DNA of 64,000 bases, from the NCBI GenBank assembly GCA_900552265.1, contig URZE01000002.1:180923-244922 (forward strand), in the 5' to 3' direction. The notes beneath the pieces were generated by a model. It made no database searches. It saw nothing but the letters and a program-made list of their open reading frames with translations, and was not told the DNA's origin. Position numbers and translations under genes: made by a program. Positions within the stretch are counted from its first letter, which is position 1. Every line of letters starts with the position of its first letter. This document shows positions 1 to 8,897 of this stretch, in pieces. The stretch comes from an uncultured Oscillospiraceae bacterium. GTDB taxonomy: Bacteria > Bacillota > Clostridia > Oscillospirales > Acutalibacteraceae.

Positions 1-1424
1 ATATAGGAGTTGTGGGACCGGTTCGAACGGGAAAATCTACATTTATTAAAAAATTTATGGATACACTCGTTATACCAAATATTCCGAATCAAAGCCAGAA
101 AGAAAGAGCTGTAGACGAGTTACCTCAATCCGCTGCAGGTCGAACTATAATGACAACAGAACCAAAATTTATACCTGAAGATGCAGTCCAGGTTGATATG
201 GGCGGAGGAGCAAGTTTTAGTGCAAGAATGATAGATTGCGTGGGATATATAGTACCGAGTGCACTCGGATATATAGAGGACGATCAACCAAGAATGGTAA
301 TGACTCCGTGGTTTGAAAAAGAAATACCGTTTAATATGGCTGCGGAAATCGGAACTAAAAAAGTAATAACAGATCATTCTACAATCGGACTTGTAATTAC
401 CACCGACGGAAGCATCAGTGACATAGACAGAAATGAATATGAAGAAGCTGAAGAACGTGTTATAAATGAACTCAGAGAAATTGAAAAACCTTTTATAGTA
501 CTTTTAAACAGTACCCATCCATCAGACTCCGAAACACGCAAATTAGCCTCTGAACTTTTGGAAAAATACAAAGTACCGGTAATACCTGTAAATTGTGCTG
601 CTATCGACGAAAACGAAATTAAAAGAATTCTTGCAGAAATACTTTTTGAATTTCCTTTAAAAGAAATAAAAGTTAATATGCCCGGTTGGATTAATTCTCT
701 TGAAAAAGACCATTGGCTTAGAAGTTCCATTTACACTTGCATAAAAAATTCCGCCAAAGAAATAGAAAAGGTAAATGAAATACAGCAACTCATAAACGCT
801 CTCGAAAATTGCGAGTATATCACAAATACCGAAGTATCCGCCATAAATCTCGGTAACGGGAGTGCAAACATAAAGTTATCCCTTGAGCCTCACTTGTTTT
901 ACAAAATAATGGGAGAAAAAACCGGTATAGAAATAAAAGATGAATGCGATTTAATGGATTCTATGATGGATTTGGCAAGGCTAAAAGAAAAATATCAAAA
1001 AATAGCTGCTGCTTATGACGATGTGGACGAAAGCGGATACGGAATAGTTATGCCATCGATGGAAGAATTGACTCTCAGCGAACCGGAAATAATAAAACAA
1101 AACGGAAAATACGGTATAAGACTCAGAGCTTCGGCCCCTTCGATACATATGATGAAAACTCAAATTCAAACCGAAGTCACTCCTATAGTCGGTTCGGAGC
1201 AACAATCGGAAGAGCTTGTGATGTATCTTCTCAGAGAATTTGAGGAAAACCCGTCAAAAATATGGGAATCAAATATTTTCGGAAAATCTTTGCACGAACT
1301 CGTAAACGAAGATTTACACAATAAACTTTACCGTATGCCTCCAGATGCTCGAGGAAAAATAAAAGAAACTGTTGAAAGAGTAATAAATGAAGGCTGCAAC
1401 GGACTTATTTGCATAATTTTATAA
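1..1424 (+). CDS. spoIVA: Stage IV sporulation protein A (SpoIVA), 5' end missing
   Basis: SpoIVA is the ATPase that polymerises on the forespore surface as the base layer of the spore coat. The reading frame is open from the window edge (codons from base 3 read IGVVGPVRTGKST), so only the first 20 or so residues are missing. The P-loop GPVRTGKST is intact. The product ends in CNGLICIIL, close to the usual C-terminus, and the roughly 474 visible residues fit a full length of about 490. The GTG at base 12 lies inside the P-loop and is not the start. A strong terminator follows directly. The gene shows that the organism makes endospores. Family identity is secure; the true start lies outside the window. 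Confidence 0.95.
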   Translation, partial: IGVVGPVRTGKSTFIKKFMDTLVIPNIPNQSQKERAVDELPQSAAGRTIMTTEPKFIPEDAVQVDMGGGASFSARMIDCVGYIVPSALGYIEDDQPRMVMTPWFEKEIPFNMAAEIGTKKVITDHSTIGLVITTDGSISDIDRNEYEEAEERVINELREIEKPFIVLLNSTHPSDSETRKLASELLEKYKVPVIPVNCAAIDENEIKRILAEILFEFPLKEIKVNMPGWINSLEKDHWLRSSIYTCIKNSAKEIEKVNEIQQLINALENCEYITNTEVSAINLGNGSANIKLSLEPHLFYKIMGEKTGIEIKDECDLMDSMMDLARLKEKYQKIAAAYDDVDESGYGIVMPSMEELTLSEPEIIKQNGKYGIRLRASAPSIHMMKTQIQTEVTPIVGSEQQSEELVMYLLREFEENPSKIWESNIFGKSLHELVNEDLHNKLYRMPPDARGKIKETVERVINEGCNGLICIIL

Positions 1425-1437
1425 AATTTAATTACAC

Positions 1438-1466
1438 AAAAAGCTATCTTGTTGATGGCTTTTTTA
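1438..1466 (+). terminator. Intrinsic terminator after spoIVA
   Basis: AAGC-T-ATC pairs with GAT-G-GCTT around a TTGTT loop, flanked by A and T runs. It lies 14 bases after the spoIVA stop and before the comEA promoter. Confidence 0.8.
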
Positions 1467-1468
1467 CT

Positions 1469-1497
1469 TTTACAAAAAAATTAAAATTTGTTATAAT
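1469..1497 (+). promoter_or_regulatory. Sigma-A-type promoter for comEA
   Basis: TTTACA (1469-1474), a 17-bp spacer, then TATAAT (1492-1497) with an extended -10 TG one base upstream. It sits about 30 bp before the comEA start. Confidence 0.6.
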
Positions 1498-1524
1498 TAA
1501 TTAAAAAACATATCGGATAAATTT

Positions 1525-1905
1525 ATGAGTGAATATTCTGAAAGAAAAATTGAAAAGATTTTGATAACTTCAGGTCTTATAATGTTTGCCCTTATTATAG
1601 GATACAACCTGTTTTATGAACCGCAGTTTTCTCCTGTTGTAGAAAATTCGGGCAATATTGTTGCAGATACATATCAAAAAGAAAAGTCTAAAAAATCTTC
1701 TGCAAAAATTCTCGTCAACATTAACACGGCTTCCCAAGAAGAAATGGTTGAGAATTTAAGCGGTGTCGGTCCTACGCTTGCAGACAGAATAATAGAATAC
1801 AGAGAAACAAACGGTGGATTTTACTCAAAGGAAGAATTAATGAACGTTAAAGGTATAGGCGAGAAAATGTTTGAGAAACTCAAAGACGATATAACAGTTA
1901 AATAA
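1525..1905 (+). CDS. comEA: ComEA-like DNA-binding helix-hairpin-helix protein
   Basis: A short membrane-anchored protein of 126 residues. A single membrane segment lies near residues 10-28 (ILITSGLIMFALIIGY). A polar linker follows, then the ComEA C-terminal helix-hairpin-helix region at about 62-126. The diagnostic pattern is VNINTASQEEM, LSGVGPTLADRIIEYR and VKGIGEKMFEKL. ComEA binds incoming double-stranded DNA at the cell surface during natural transformation. No comEC lies next to it, although a ComEC-like soluble hydrolase occurs at 21.8 kb. The start is ATG 1525 with a weak GGAT ribosome site. The extracellular linker is shorter than in Bacillus. The HhH domain is clear; a role in transformation is inferred from the family. 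Confidence 0.85.
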   Translation: MSEYSERKIEKILITSGLIMFALIIGYNLFYEPQFSPVVENSGNIVADTYQKEKSKKSSAKILVNINTASQEEMVENLSGVGPTLADRIIEYRETNGGFYSKEELMNVKGIGEKMFEKLKDDITVK

Positions 1906-2072
1906 AAGCTTCCAAAAATTATAGTTTGTATGTATAATTAATCTCCGATATGGTTTTTGAATTGTCAAAAAATTTCGTAAAATATCTCACACTTTAAGTG
2001 AAGTTAAAAAATTTTTTAATTTAAAAACTTGAGTCACAGATATTAATAAATGAATTATTGAGGTATTTAAAA

Positions 2073-2996
2073 TTGAAAAAGTTTTTATCCGGTTTATTTT
2101 CTATTCTCTTATTTTTAAGTTTTATGTGTTTGTCTTTATGCGGTTGCGGGAAAAATAAAAGTGACTCCCTTAAAATCGTAACTTCGTGTTACCCGATATA
2201 CATAATAGTTTTAAATCTTACCGACGGCGTTGAAGGAATTGAAGTTTCAAACATGTCAGAACGTCATCAAGGATGCTTGCACGATTTTCAACTCGAATCT
2301 GAAGATTTGAAAAGAATCGAAAAAGCTCAAGCTTTTGTAATTAACGGTGCAGGAATGGAATCTTTTCTCGAAAAAGTAACAAATGAACTACCTAAAGTTA
2401 AAATTGTAGATTCTTCTTCGGGAATTTCTTTGATAGAAGATGAAGATTGTCATGACGATGAAGAAGAACATCATCACCATCACCACGATTACAATCCTCA
2501 TATTTGGGTTTCTATCGGAAATTACATAAAGCAAGTCGAAAATATTACTGAAGGGCTTTGTCAAATTGATTCCCGAAACAAAGAAATATATCAAAAAAAT
2601 TCACAAAAATATATCGCAAAATTAACTGAACTTAAAAATCAAATGCACAATGAACTTGATAATGTAAAAAATAAAAATATCGTAACTTTTCATGAAGCTT
2701 TTCCGTACTTTGCAAAAGAATTCGGACTCAACATAGTTTCGGTCATAAATCACGACCCGGAGAATGAGCCTTCGGCCAAAGAACTTAAAGAAACAATCGA
2801 TTCAATTAAAAAAACAGATACACATGCACTATTTGTTGAACCTCAATATTCAAGTGGTTCAGCTGAAATTATTTCCAAAGAAACAAATGCAAAAATATAT
2901 ACTCTTGACCCTGCGGCAACTGGTGAAAATTCCAAAGATGCATATATAAATATCATGAAAAAAAATCTTGAGGTACTTAAAGTCGCACTTAACTAA
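2073..2996 (+). CDS. znuA: Zinc ABC transporter substrate-binding lipoprotein
   Basis: Zinc-binding lipoprotein of the ZnuA/AdcA (cluster A-I) family that hands Zn2+ to the ZnuB permease. I place the start at TTG 2073, nine bases after GAGG (2060-2063). This gives a lipoprotein signal MKKFLSGLFSILLFLSFMCL ending in a lipobox-like LCGC; the upstream TTG at 2058 overlaps the ribosome site. A histidine-rich loop (EEEHHHHHHDYNPHIW) and the conserved NPHIW, FHEAFPYF and EPQYSSGSAE blocks mark the zinc family. It is followed within 20 bases by the ATPase and permease, so it is the first gene of a three-gene operon. Zinc as substrate is strongly supported by the His loop; manganese is less likely. 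Confidence 0.93.
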   Translation: MKKFLSGLFSILLFLSFMCLSLCGCGKNKSDSLKIVTSCYPIYIIVLNLTDGVEGIEVSNMSERHQGCLHDFQLESEDLKRIEKAQAFVINGAGMESFLEKVTNELPKVKIVDSSSGISLIEDEDCHDDEEEHHHHHHDYNPHIWVSIGNYIKQVENITEGLCQIDSRNKEIYQKNSQKYIAKLTELKNQMHNELDNVKNKNIVTFHEAFPYFAKEFGLNIVSVINHDPENEPSAKELKETIDSIKKTDTHALFVEPQYSSGSAEIISKETNAKIYTLDPAATGENSKDAYINIMKKNLEVLKVALN

Positions 2997-3016
2997 TCAA
3001 AAAGGATTTAAAAAAT

Positions 3017-3763
3017 ATGAACGAATGTCATTGCAGCGTAAAAATAAATAATTTGCAGGTGAAACGTGGAGGAAATGTTGTACTTAATCATGTTACGCTT
3101 TCGGCAAATCACGGCGAAACTTTGGCTTTAATCGGGCGGAATGGTGCTGGAAAAACTACTCTTTTAAAAGCAATACTCGGCAGTGTTGATTACAAAGGTA
3201 CAGTAGAATTTTTTGATTCGGATTCCAAACGTATTTTGGCTCCCAAGATAGGATATGTTCCTCAGAGACTGAGTTTCGACCGAAATACTCCAATAACTGT
3301 GCTCGATTTTATATGCGCAAACTCATCTTCAAGACCTGTATGGCTCGGACATGGAAAAAAATGCAGAGAAAATGCTTATTCCACTTTGAAGCGAGTCGGA
3401 GCGGAAAATCTCATGGAAAAACCTATTGGAAAGCTTTCCGGCGGAGAGCTCCAGCGAGTACTTTTGGCTTTTGCTCTGGAACCAAGACCTGATATACTTT
3501 TGTTGGATGAACCTGTTTCAGCTGTAGACCGACGAGGAATAAGCAAGTTTTATTCAATTATAAAATCCATGCGTGAAGAATTTCATATGCCTGTTATACT
3601 CGTCTCTCATGATTTGGGACATGTTGTGAAATATGCAACTTCGTATGCACTTATAAATCATACCGTAGCAGAAACAGGAAAAGCTTTAGATTTACCTCAA
3701 AGCCAAAAAGTAAGAGAAACATTTGGTATGGATATAGGCGGAGGTGAAAAAATATGGAAATAA
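3017..3763 (+). CDS. znuC: Zinc ABC transporter ATP-binding protein
   Basis: ATPase of the zinc importer, 248 residues. Walker A is GRNGAGKTT, the signature is LSGGELQR, Walker B is DILLLDEP, and the H-loop is VSHD. The N-terminus carries two cysteines and a histidine (MNECHCSV). Its stop codon overlaps the ATG of the permease gene by ten bases, which implies translational coupling. The ribosome site AAAGGA lies just upstream. Confidence 0.93.
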   Translation: MNECHCSVKINNLQVKRGGNVVLNHVTLSANHGETLALIGRNGAGKTTLLKAILGSVDYKGTVEFFDSDSKRILAPKIGYVPQRLSFDRNTPITVLDFICANSSSRPVWLGHGKKCRENAYSTLKRVGAENLMEKPIGKLSGGELQRVLLAFALEPRPDILLLDEPVSAVDRRGISKFYSIIKSMREEFHMPVILVSHDLGHVVKYATSYALINHTVAETGKALDLPQSQKVRETFGMDIGGGEKIWK

Positions 3764-4599
3764 TATATTCTATTTTGGAATCACTTCTTCCCTTTTCATG
3801 GATAGAATTTACTTTTATGAAAAATGCTTTTCTGGCAATAATTCTTATTGCACCGCTTTTCGGCCTTGTGGGAACGATGATAGTAAACAATAAGATGTCG
3901 TTTTTTTCCGACGCTCTTGGACATTGCGCTCTTACGGGAATTGCAATCGGAGTTATGTTGGGAATTGGAAACTACGCAACATCCATGCTTGGTTTTGCCC
4001 TTATTTTTGCACTTGGAATATCAAGTATAATTGATTCCGGCGTATCATCTTCAGACACTGTTATAGGAGTATTTTCTTCCGCAGGAATAGCTCTCGGAAT
4101 CGTAATACTTTCTTTAAGAGGAGGATTTTCCAAATATTCGGGATACTTAATCGGAGACATTCTTTCAATAACAAAAAATGAAATTATTCTCCTTGCTTTT
4201 GTTCTTGCAGCTACAATCCTAATTTGGTTTTTATCATTTAATAAACTGTTGCTCGCAAGTCTTAATACAGATATGGCAAAAAGTAAACGAATTAATGTTA
4301 AGTTCTATAAAAATTTATTTATGATACTCATTGCGATGATAGTTACCATATCTTTAAAATGGGTAGGGATGCTCATAATAAATTCACTTTTGGTATTACC
4401 TGCTGCCTCAGCCAGAAATGTAGTCAAAACCATGAAATCTTATCATGTGGTGTCGATTCTATTTTCGATGTTTTCGGGAATAACCGGTCTGATTTTATCA
4501 TATTATATGGGTACTTCGGCAGGAGCTACGATTGTTCTTGTCTCTTCGGTAATATTTTTTGTGACTTTTTTTATAAACAAATCTTATAATCTCAACTGA
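3754..4599 (+). CDS. znuB: Zinc ABC transporter permease
   Basis: ABC-3 family integral membrane permease of 281 residues with about eight hydrophobic segments. Family blocks include FFSDALGHCALTGIAIG near residue 50 and GMLIINSLLVLPAASAR near 205. It completes the znuA-znuC-znuB operon and forms the membrane pore. It starts inside the 3' end of znuC. Nothing unusual was seen. Confidence 0.93.
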   Translation: MEIIYSILESLLPFSWIEFTFMKNAFLAIILIAPLFGLVGTMIVNNKMSFFSDALGHCALTGIAIGVMLGIGNYATSMLGFALIFALGISSIIDSGVSSSDTVIGVFSSAGIALGIVILSLRGGFSKYSGYLIGDILSITKNEIILLAFVLAATILIWFLSFNKLLLASLNTDMAKSKRINVKFYKNLFMILIAMIVTISLKWVGMLIINSLLVLPAASARNVVKTMKSYHVVSILFSMFSGITGLILSYYMGTSAGATIVLVSSVIFFVTFFINKSYNLN

Positions 4600-4627
4600 C
4601 AAAATTGAAAGCAGGTGAATCGTTTAT

Positions 4628-5782
4628 ATGTTTTCGCTTCTTAAAAATTGTGTAAAATATTCCGATAAAATCCTCATGTTTTTGATTTTGTCCGTTTCCG
4701 TTTATAGCCTGCTTTTAATCGGAAGCATTTCGAGAGAAGGGTTCAATTATCTTACCGTTCAATCGATTTCTGTGGGAATAGGACTTATCGGGGCATTCTT
4801 TCTTCAAATGATTGACTACAAGGTTTTATCAAAGGCGTCATTATGGATTGGAATTTTTTGTGTACTTATTATGATTTACACTCTGTTTGCCGGAATCACC
4901 ATTGAAGGTTCCTCCGGAGTTAATGCCAAAGCTTGGATAAAATTACCGGGAGGAATAACTTTTCAACCTTCGGAACTTGTAAAAATAGGATTTATAATAA
5001 CATTCTCAAGACACCTTTCTTTTTTAAAACAAAATAACAAAACAGATGATATAAAAAGTCTTTCTCTACTTTTATTACATGCTATGACACCCGTCATTCT
5101 TGCTCATCTTCAGGGAGACGACGGCGCTGCAATAATATTTTTATGCATCACTTTAACATCTGCGTTCATGTCGGGAATAAAGCTTAGATATTTTTTATTT
5201 GCCGGTACTTTCGCAGCTCTTATGGCTCCTATTGCTTGGAATTTTGTTCTGGCAGATTATCAAAAACAAAGAATACTTAGTCAAATGAATCCTGAAGCTG
5301 ATCCACTTAATATGGGATATCAGCAAATTCAAGGTAAAATTTCAATAGGCTCCGGGGGAATATTTGGAACCGGTTTATTTAAGGGTCCGAGAGTTGCCAA
5401 CAATGTTGTTCCGATACAAGAAAGTGATTTTATATTTTCTGTAGCAGGAGAAGAATTGGGATTTGTCGGATGTATTTTAATATTATTGCTTCTGCTTGGG
5501 ATCATAATAAGAGTGGGACAAATTGCAAAAAAATCCAACGATCTTAACGGTTCACTTATTTGTTTTGGATTTATAGGTGTGGTTGCATCTCAAACTATAT
5601 TTAATCTTGGAATGTGCCTAAGTTTGTTGCCCGTAATGGGAGTAACTTTACCGTTTTTTAGTGTAGGAGGTTCTTCCGCAGCTTGCCTCTATCTCGCAAC
5701 GGGTATATTACAAAGCATATATCTTCATCGTGACGAGACTAAAAAAGTTATGTCTGCCGAGCCGGAAGAAGTCGAACAATGA
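4628..5782 (+). CDS. rodA: RodA/FtsW-type SEDS peptidoglycan polymerase
   Basis: SEDS family glycosyltransferase that polymerises lipid II with a class B penicillin-binding protein. The 384 residues form about ten membrane spans. Family blocks include KAWIKLPGGITFQPSEL, the large loop with NMGYQQIQGKISIGSGGIFG, SDFIFSVAGEELGF and TLPFFSVGGSS. The loop wording resembles RodA (elongation) more than FtsW or SpoVE. No cognate PBP2 is adjacent. It follows znuB by 28 bases and overlaps the next gene by four bases (ATGA). The SEDS call is certain; the RodA assignment is moderate. Confidence 0.88.
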   Translation: MFSLLKNCVKYSDKILMFLILSVSVYSLLLIGSISREGFNYLTVQSISVGIGLIGAFFLQMIDYKVLSKASLWIGIFCVLIMIYTLFAGITIEGSSGVNAKAWIKLPGGITFQPSELVKIGFIITFSRHLSFLKQNNKTDDIKSLSLLLLHAMTPVILAHLQGDDGAAIIFLCITLTSAFMSGIKLRYFLFAGTFAALMAPIAWNFVLADYQKQRILSQMNPEADPLNMGYQQIQGKISIGSGGIFGTGLFKGPRVANNVVPIQESDFIFSVAGEELGFVGCILILLLLLGIIIRVGQIAKKSNDLNGSLICFGFIGVVASQTIFNLGMCLSLLPVMGVTLPFFSVGGSSAACLYLATGILQSIYLHRDETKKVMSAEPEEVEQ

Positions 5783-6357
5783 AGAATAATATTCCTAAAA
5801 TTTTGATACTTTTTGGTTCTCCTCACCCCGGAGGATTTACTTATAAAATACTAAAATACGTTACAAATATGCTACCAAAATCACAAATAATCGTTAAAAA
5901 AGCTTTTGAAGAAAATGTTAAACCTTGTATAGATTGTTCTTTTTGTAAATCAAACGATGCATGTGCTTTTGATGATATGAATGAAATATATGATCTTATT
6001 GAAATGTCAGATGTAATGATTATTGCTTTTCCTATATATAATTCTTCTCTTCCCGCTCCACTGAAGGCCATAATTGATAGAATGCAGCGATATTATAATC
6101 AGAAATTTTTTCTTAAAGTTAATAATTCGGTTATTAAACCCAAAAAAGTCCTTATCGTAACCACTCAAGGTTCAAATAAGAATGAAAGCGATATTTTGGA
6201 ACCACAACTTATTCCTACTCTTAAACTTTTGAATAGCCGGGAAATTTATCGCATAATCATTTCAGGTACCGATTTTAATAAATTTGACATGGAGAAATAT
6301 TTCAAAGAAAATGAAAAAAATATAAAAAACATAGTTGATAAACTTTTAGATATTTGA
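5779..6357 (+). CDS. NAD(P)H-dependent FMN reductase / flavodoxin-fold oxidoreductase
   Basis: A 192-residue flavodoxin-like protein. The FMN phosphate loop is ILFGSPHPGGFTYKIL at residues 10-25. A cysteine pair cluster, CIDCSFCKSNDACAF, follows near 50. FPIYNSSLPAPLKAIIDRMQ near 85-105 is the flavin/dimer block typical of iron-sulfur flavoprotein and NADPH-dependent FMN reductase relatives. The four-cysteine stretch could hold an Fe-S cluster or be simply structural. The electron partner is unknown. Its ATG overlaps the rodA stop codon (ATGA), so it is co-translated with rodA, though the functional link is not obvious. Confidence 0.8.
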   Translation: MKNNIPKILILFGSPHPGGFTYKILKYVTNMLPKSQIIVKKAFEENVKPCIDCSFCKSNDACAFDDMNEIYDLIEMSDVMIIAFPIYNSSLPAPLKAIIDRMQRYYNQKFFLKVNNSVIKPKKVLIVTTQGSNKNESDILEPQLIPTLKLLNSREIYRIIISGTDFNKFDMEKYFKENEKNIKNIVDKLLDI

Positions 6358-6503
6358 AAAATCATACTAATAATGTTCTAATAACCACCCGCAAAAATTT
6401 TTGTATTGACAAATATTACGCAAAAAGTAAAAATAAAATTAAGAATACTATTGATAATCTATATTAAAAATTTTATTGCTTGATTTTTGGAGGTTTGACT
6501 CGT

Positions 6504-8159
6504 ATGGAAAATTTGTGCATGAACTGTATGGAAAAACTTGATGAAAATCAATATACTTGCCCTTTTTGCGGTCAAACCGCAGATAATTCCCGCTCTTTTC
6601 CCTTTATAGCTCCACGCACTGTTCTTGCTGAAAGATACATGGTTGGAAATGGATTAGAGCTTGACGGCGAAGGTCTTAGCTATATCGGATACGATATTTC
6701 CAAAAAGTCTAAAGTTTATATAAGAGAATTTTATCCGTCAAACTTTTGTATTCGCAAAAAAAATTCAAACAAAGTTAACCCACTTGCCAATTCAGAAAAA
6801 TTATTTAAAGGACTTCTTATCAGTTTTTTAAAATATTTTCGCTCAGTTGCAAAACTGAGAAACTTACCTTCAATTACAGCAGTTTATGATATATTTGAAG
6901 AGAACAATACGGCTTATGTTATATGCGAATGGGTCGAGGGAACACGTCTGGATAAATACCTGAGTTCTAAAGGTGGGTATTTGGAATGGAAAGACGCTCA
7001 AATGATGTTTATGCCTCTTATTTCTTCACTTTCTCATATGGAATCGGCAGGTGTACGTCATTTGGGAATATGTCCTGACAACATAATCGTGACTCCAGAA
7101 AATAAACTCAAGCTAACAGGATTTGCAACTAAAAATTTAAGAAGTGCAAATTCTCTCATAAATAGCCAGCTTTATGACGGGTGTTCTGCTCTTGAACAGT
7201 ATCTTGACGATTATGAATCTTCGGAAAGCACCGACGTATACGGTTTTACCGCTTCTTTATTCTTTGCTTTGACCGGAGAGTACCCACTTTCAGCTCAAGA
7301 GAGAAAACAAAACGATAGCCTTATGATGCCTCAGAATGTACTTAATAAATTACCCGAAAATGTTATTTCTGCAATTGCCACGGCTTTGAGAGTATATCCA
7401 AATAACCGTACACTTTCTTTTGACACTCTTAAAATAGAGCTTTCCGATTCACCCATACTTCGTGTTAAAAATATAGAAGATACGGATAAAAAATTTTTTT
7501 GTGAGCCTGATTACAACGAAGAGTCTCAAAAATCTTCCACCAATGTTTGGGGAATTATTTCCTGCGTCTCTGCTTTGGTAATACTTCTTATATGTCTGGG
7601 AGTTTATTGGTTTTGGTTAAAGGGTAATTCCGTGGATAAAAAAGAAATGGATTCTCAACAAAATTCTCAGACAGAGCAAGCAGAAAACGAAGATAATGAA
7701 GATTCAGAAAACAATCAAGAAGAATCTCAAAGTAATTTGGAAAAAACTACACCTGTTCCAAATCTCAGTGGAAGAAATTATAAAAATCTTCAAAAAGAGG
7801 CTGAAAATAATCAAAAATATCGAATAGTACTTCTATCCGAAGAATTTCACGACAGTATCGGAGAAGGATGTATTATATCTCAAAACCCTTCTGCGGGACA
7901 AGAAATGCCTGTTGGTTCCACTATAGCCGTTACGGTGAGCAAAGGCACCAAAAAACGAGCTTTGCCGGAAATAGCCGGAAAAACTTTATCGGAAGCATCG
8001 CAACTCATTACAAACGCAAAACTTATACCCACTTCCACCACTGAGTTCAGTTCAGATGTTCCGGAAGGAAGCGTTATCGGTTACAAAAATTATAAAGCCG
8101 GTGACAAACTGGATTATGGTTCTGAAGTAGTCATAATAGTTAGCAAGGGCATGAAATAA
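6504..8159 (+). CDS. Membrane PASTA-domain pseudokinase with N-terminal zinc ribbon
   Basis: 551 residues, starting at ATG 6504 ten bases after GGAGG (6489-6493). Order: zinc ribbon (LCMNCM, CPFCG; residues 4-22), a serine/threonine kinase-like fold (about 40-315), one membrane span (about 349-372), an acidic Gln/Glu-rich linker, then two PASTA repeats (about 418-551) ending in VTVSKGTK and IIVSKGMK. PASTA domains usually bind muropeptides or lipid II outside the cell. The catalytic residues are gone. The VAIK lysine position reads VYIRE, the HRD loop reads HLGICPDN, and the DFG position reads TGFAT. The protein therefore probably senses or scaffolds and does not phosphorylate. It stands alone with its own intergenic region upstream. 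Architecture certain; pseudokinase status inferred from the motifs. Confidence 0.85.
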   Translation: MENLCMNCMEKLDENQYTCPFCGQTADNSRSFPFIAPRTVLAERYMVGNGLELDGEGLSYIGYDISKKSKVYIREFYPSNFCIRKKNSNKVNPLANSEKLFKGLLISFLKYFRSVAKLRNLPSITAVYDIFEENNTAYVICEWVEGTRLDKYLSSKGGYLEWKDAQMMFMPLISSLSHMESAGVRHLGICPDNIIVTPENKLKLTGFATKNLRSANSLINSQLYDGCSALEQYLDDYESSESTDVYGFTASLFFALTGEYPLSAQERKQNDSLMMPQNVLNKLPENVISAIATALRVYPNNRTLSFDTLKIELSDSPILRVKNIEDTDKKFFCEPDYNEESQKSSTNVWGIISCVSALVILLICLGVYWFWLKGNSVDKKEMDSQQNSQTEQAENEDNEDSENNQEESQSNLEKTTPVPNLSGRNYKNLQKEAENNQKYRIVLLSEEFHDSIGEGCIISQNPSAGQEMPVGSTIAVTVSKGTKKRALPEIAGKTLSEASQLITNAKLIPTSTTEFSSDVPEGSVIGYKNYKAGDKLDYGSEVVIIVSKGMK

Positions 8160-8203
8160 TATTTTTACAAATCACGAAAATAATGTTAAAAGTAAAAGTT
8201 TAT

Positions 8204-8240
8204 CCGAAACTTCAAGTACAAATGATACTTATTGTTTCGG
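8204..8240 (+). terminator. Hairpin after the pseudokinase gene
   Basis: CCGAAAC pairs with GTTTCGG, with an inner AAGTA/TACTT stem. It is followed by only a broken T run, so termination may be weak. Confidence 0.45.
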
Positions 8241-8481
8241 AGTATTTATTGTACTGATTTTATAAAATAAATTTTCATACTTGGTACTTGATTTTTAATT
8301 TCTCTGTTGAAAAAATTTATATCTGAAATTATTTTTTATTTTTCGATATATAAAAATTTTTTCCATAATTTAATATAACCGATTTTTAAATCATAATGAC
8401 AATGCGGATTAATGGTTCTTGTGAAAAACTTTGTGGAATAAAATTCCTCAAATCTTAAAATAATCTCAATGCAATATACCA

Positions 8482-8510
8482 TTGACTTCACTACATATGG
8501 GGTATATAAT
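8482..8510 (+). promoter_or_regulatory. Sigma-A promoter of the anaerobic ribonucleotide reductase operon
   Basis: TTGACT (8482-8487), a 17-bp spacer and a perfect TATAAT (8505-8510). This is the clearest promoter in the 498-bp gap between the pseudokinase gene and the redoxin gene. The rest of the gap is AT-rich with no gene that I can support. The predicted leader is about 140 nt. Confidence 0.75.
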
Positions 8511-8535
8511 TAAGTAACATTACCACATATGGTGT
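8488..8535 (+). promoter_or_regulatory. Two NrdR-like boxes
   Basis: TCACTACATATGGGGT (8488-8503) and TTACCACATATGGTGT (8520-8535) match each other at 13 of 16 positions. Both resemble the NrdR box consensus (ACAC-WATATATW-GTGT, from memory) at 12 and 11 of 16. Their centres are 32 bp apart, three helical turns, which is the usual NrdR spacing. One box overlies the -10/-35 spacer and the other lies just after the start site, as expected for a repressor. Confidence 0.65.
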
Positions 8536-8657
8536 TTTAAATAGTATTCTATGCTTATAAATAAAGCGTTTTTGTATCAAATATTTTACTTGGTATATAA
8601 AATACCCTTAATTGAAAGGTGTATGTAATATAAAATTATCTAAGGAGAACAATATAA

Positions 8658-8897
8658 ATGGAAATTTTAACCTTGTACACAAACGGATGTCCTAAATGTA
8701 GAGTGATCGAAAGTAAATTAAGAGCAAAAAATATTAAGTTTATTAAAAACGACAATGTTGAAGAATTAATTTCTCATGGAATACAGTCTTTGCCCGTACT
8801 TAAAGTCGAAGAAAAATTCTTAAGTTTTGTGGATGCAAACACCTGGGTAAATAACGCACCGTCTCAAAGCGAAGATTCTGAACAGGAGGAACAATAA
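8658..8897 (+). CDS. NrdH/glutaredoxin-like redoxin
   Basis: A 79-residue thioredoxin-fold protein with redox motif CPKC at residues 11-14 and the cis-proline region SLPVLKVEEKF. A short acidic tail (SEDSEQEEQ) follows. A strong AAGGAG lies upstream. Its stop shares one base with the ATG of nrdD, so the two are co-expressed. Small redoxins placed before class III reductases are thought to supply electrons to the thioredoxin-dependent NrdD types. That role here is inference from position. Confidence 0.85.
   Translation: MEILTLYTNGCPKCRVIESKLRAKNIKFIKNDNVEELISHGIQSLPVLKVEEKFLSFVDANTWVNNAPSQSEDSEQEEQ

Noticed and set aside
2004..2019. Perfect palindrome TTAAAAAATTTTTTAA upstream of znuA as a zinc repressor site
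   Set aside because: It is simple AT sequence and does not match the Zur pattern I know (TCGTAATnATTACGA).
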